The position numbers and the translations under genes are program-made. A stretch of 64,000 nucleotides of DNA from positions 4,092,001 to 4,156,000 of the forward strand of contig NZ_CP083590.1 in NCBI RefSeq assembly GCF_020099395.1, written 5' to 3'. The notes under the pieces were generated by a model. It made no database searches, had not been told where the DNA came from, and was given only the letters and a program-made list of their open reading frames with translations. The DNA comes from Streptomyces mobaraensis. GTDB lineage: Bacteria > Actinomycetota > Actinomycetes > Streptomycetales > Streptomycetaceae. Below, in pieces: positions 62,697-64,000 of this stretch (position 1 is the first letter of the stretch; each line of letters starts with the position of its first letter).

Positions 62697-64000
62697 ATGG
62701 CACGGAACCAACCGACACCCGGCGCCGACGGCCACGAGCCGGCCGGGGCCACCGGGCCCTCGGGGGCCGGCCGCCGCAAGGCCGTCCGTTACGCGGTCCC
62801 CGTCGCGGTGGCCGGGGTCGCCGCCGCCACCATCGGCATCGGCTCGGCCCTCGCCACCTCGGGCGACCCCGACCTGCCGAAGATCAGCACGCAGGACCTG
62901 CTGGCCAAGGTCGCCGCCTCGGACGTGCAGCAGCTCTCCGGCTCCGTCCGCGTCACCACCGACCTCGGCCTGCCCTCCCTCCCCTCGGGCGTCTCGCTCG
63001 GCGGGGCGATGGGCAAGGGGAGCGGCGGGGGCAAGGGCGACGCCGACCCCGCGGGCAAGCTGACGGAACTGGCCTCCGGCTCGCACACGCTGCGCGTCGC
63101 GGCGGACGGCCCGGACAAGCAGCGGGTGTCGATCGTCGAACGCGCCGCGGAGTACAGCGTCGTCCGCAATGGGCAGCAGGTCTGGGCGTACGACAGCGGC
63201 AGCAACACGGCGTACCACGCGACGGCGCCCAAGGAGGCGGCCGGCGCGGCCAAGGAGCGCAAGCTCCCCGACGGGCTCGCCGACGCCTCCCCGCAGGAGC
63301 TGGCGAAGAAGGCCCTCGCCGCGGCGCAGGGGACCACGGACGTGGCCGTTGACGGCACGGCCAAGGTGGCCGGCCGGGACGCCTACCGGCTGACCCTCAC
63401 GCCCAAGCAGAGCGAGTCGACGATCGGATCGGTGCGGATAGCCGTGGACGCGAAGAACGGCGTCCCGCTCAAGTTCACGGTCACCCCGAAGGGCGGCGGC
63501 AAGGCGGCCGTCGACGTGGCCTTCACCAAGGTCTCCTTCGACCGGCCGAGCGCGTCCACCTTCTCGTTCACCCCGCCCAAGGGGGCGAAGGTGACCGAGG
63601 GGACGCGGGGCAAGGGTGCCGGCCACGGTACGGACGATCACGGCAAGGGCCGGCTCCCGGCCGCCCCCGGCACGGACGCCGCGTCCGCCCCGAAGACGAC
63701 GGGCACCGGCTGGGCGACCGTCGCCGAGTTCGGCACCGGCAAGGGCGCGGGTGTGGGCGCGGGTGCGGGTGCCATGGGGTCCGGCAAGGGCGTCGGCCCG
63801 AAGGGCGGTGCCCACGCGGGCGGCGCTCACGCCAAGGACGCGGAGAAGCTGCTCGACAGCTTCGGCGGCAAGGTGACGGGCTCGTTCGGTTCCGGCAGGA
63901 TCGTCAGCACCCGCCTGGTGAACGTGCTGCTGACGGACGACGGCAAGGTGTACGCGGGCGCGGTGACCAAGGAAGCGCTGCTCAAGGCCGCGGACGCCAA
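62697..64000 (+). CDS. LolA-like secreted or membrane-anchored lipoprotein-carrier family protein (3' end off the window)
   Basis: An open frame starts at ATG 62697, with GGAGGT 8 bp upstream, and runs off the right edge after 434 codons. A membrane or signal segment covers about residues 30-53 (YAVPVAVAGVAAATIGIGSAL). The outer part begins LPKISTQDLLAKVAASDVQQLSG and has RVSIVERAAEYSVVRNGQQVWAYDSGSNTAYH, the pattern of the LolA/LppX-like fold of the actinomycete proteins annotated as outer-membrane lipoprotein carriers. A Lys/Gly-rich low-complexity stretch follows at about 305-380, then a last domain ending at the edge. Probably binds lipid or hydrophobic ligands; unproven. It follows the polyprenyl synthase gene by 540 bp. 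Confidence 0.8.
   Translation, partial: MARNQPTPGADGHEPAGATGPSGAGRRKAVRYAVPVAVAGVAAATIGIGSALATSGDPDLPKISTQDLLAKVAASDVQQLSGSVRVTTDLGLPSLPSGVSLGGAMGKGSGGGKGDADPAGKLTELASGSHTLRVAADGPDKQRVSIVERAAEYSVVRNGQQVWAYDSGSNTAYHATAPKEAAGAAKERKLPDGLADASPQELAKKALAAAQGTTDVAVDGTAKVAGRDAYRLTLTPKQSESTIGSVRIAVDAKNGVPLKFTVTPKGGGKAAVDVAFTKVSFDRPSASTFSFTPPKGAKVTEGTRGKGAGHGTDDHGKGRLPAAPGTDAASAPKTTGTGWATVAEFGTGKGAGVGAGAGAMGSGKGVGPKGGAHAGGAHAKDAEKLLDSFGGKVTGSFGSGRIVSTRLVNVLLTDDGKVYAGAVTKEALLKAADA

Noticed and set aside
59328..63830. 1500-codon minus-strand open frame
   Set aside because: It lies antisense to three well-supported genes and has the composition of a GC-driven shadow frame.

Overview
The window is high-GC DNA with GTG starts, ATGA/GTGA stop-start overlaps and typical actinomycete gene content: futalosine-pathway menaquinone genes, a 14-gene nuo operon, lipoproteins with LSAC lipoboxes, a membrane-anchored Ser/Thr kinase. 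It is almost certainly a Streptomyces or close relative chromosome. From memory of Streptomyces gene order, mqnA, mqnC, menG, a geranylgeranyl-reductase-like gene, an NlpC/P60 gene, nuoA-N and a polyprenyl synthase form a conserved core block, and that order is recovered here.

Layout. 1-6.2 kb: tail of an unknown gene, TetR regulator, secreted lipase, AraC regulator, an acyl-CoA ligase broken by one extra base, and a cold-shock gene. 6.5-20.8 kb: menaquinone region (mqnA, mqnC, menG, FAD reductase) interspersed with two paralogous esterases, a receptor-type kinase, two Uma2 nuclease-like genes and a large zinc-ribbon membrane protein. 21.0-35.2 kb: a compact biosynthetic island inserted in the core block. 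35.2-39.1 kb: two lipoproteins, a hydrolase and an NlpC/P60 cell-wall hydrolase. 39.9-56.1 kb: nuoA-N behind a Rex-type operator, with nuoN broken by one extra C. 56.4-64 kb: fumarylacetoacetase, an ATP-grasp ligase, a flavoprotein, a polyprenyl diphosphate synthase and a LolA-like protein that runs off the window.

The island is the most interesting part. It has no PKS or NRPS. One end encodes a flavoprotein and a fumarase-superfamily lyase that look like the aspartate-nitrosuccinate pair (CreE/CreD type), which makes nitrous acid. The other end encodes a stand-alone aminoacyl-tRNA-synthetase-like amino acid:[carrier protein] ligase, two small carrier proteins, an acyl-CoA dehydrogenase, a thioester-reductase-like SDR, an alpha/beta hydrolase, a BtrH-like acyl-transfer protein, an adenylate-forming ligase, a methyltransferase and a DHA2 exporter. 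Together they suggest a small nitrogen-nitrogen-bonded or diazo metabolite built from a carrier-bound amino acid and nitrite. The promoter of the first gene carries a palindromic operator. A 19-bp tandem array sits just upstream of the lyase. This function is inference; the gene families are read from motifs.

Menaquinone genes scattered on both sides of complex I, together with the Rex site, make the surrounding region a respiratory-quinone neighbourhood.
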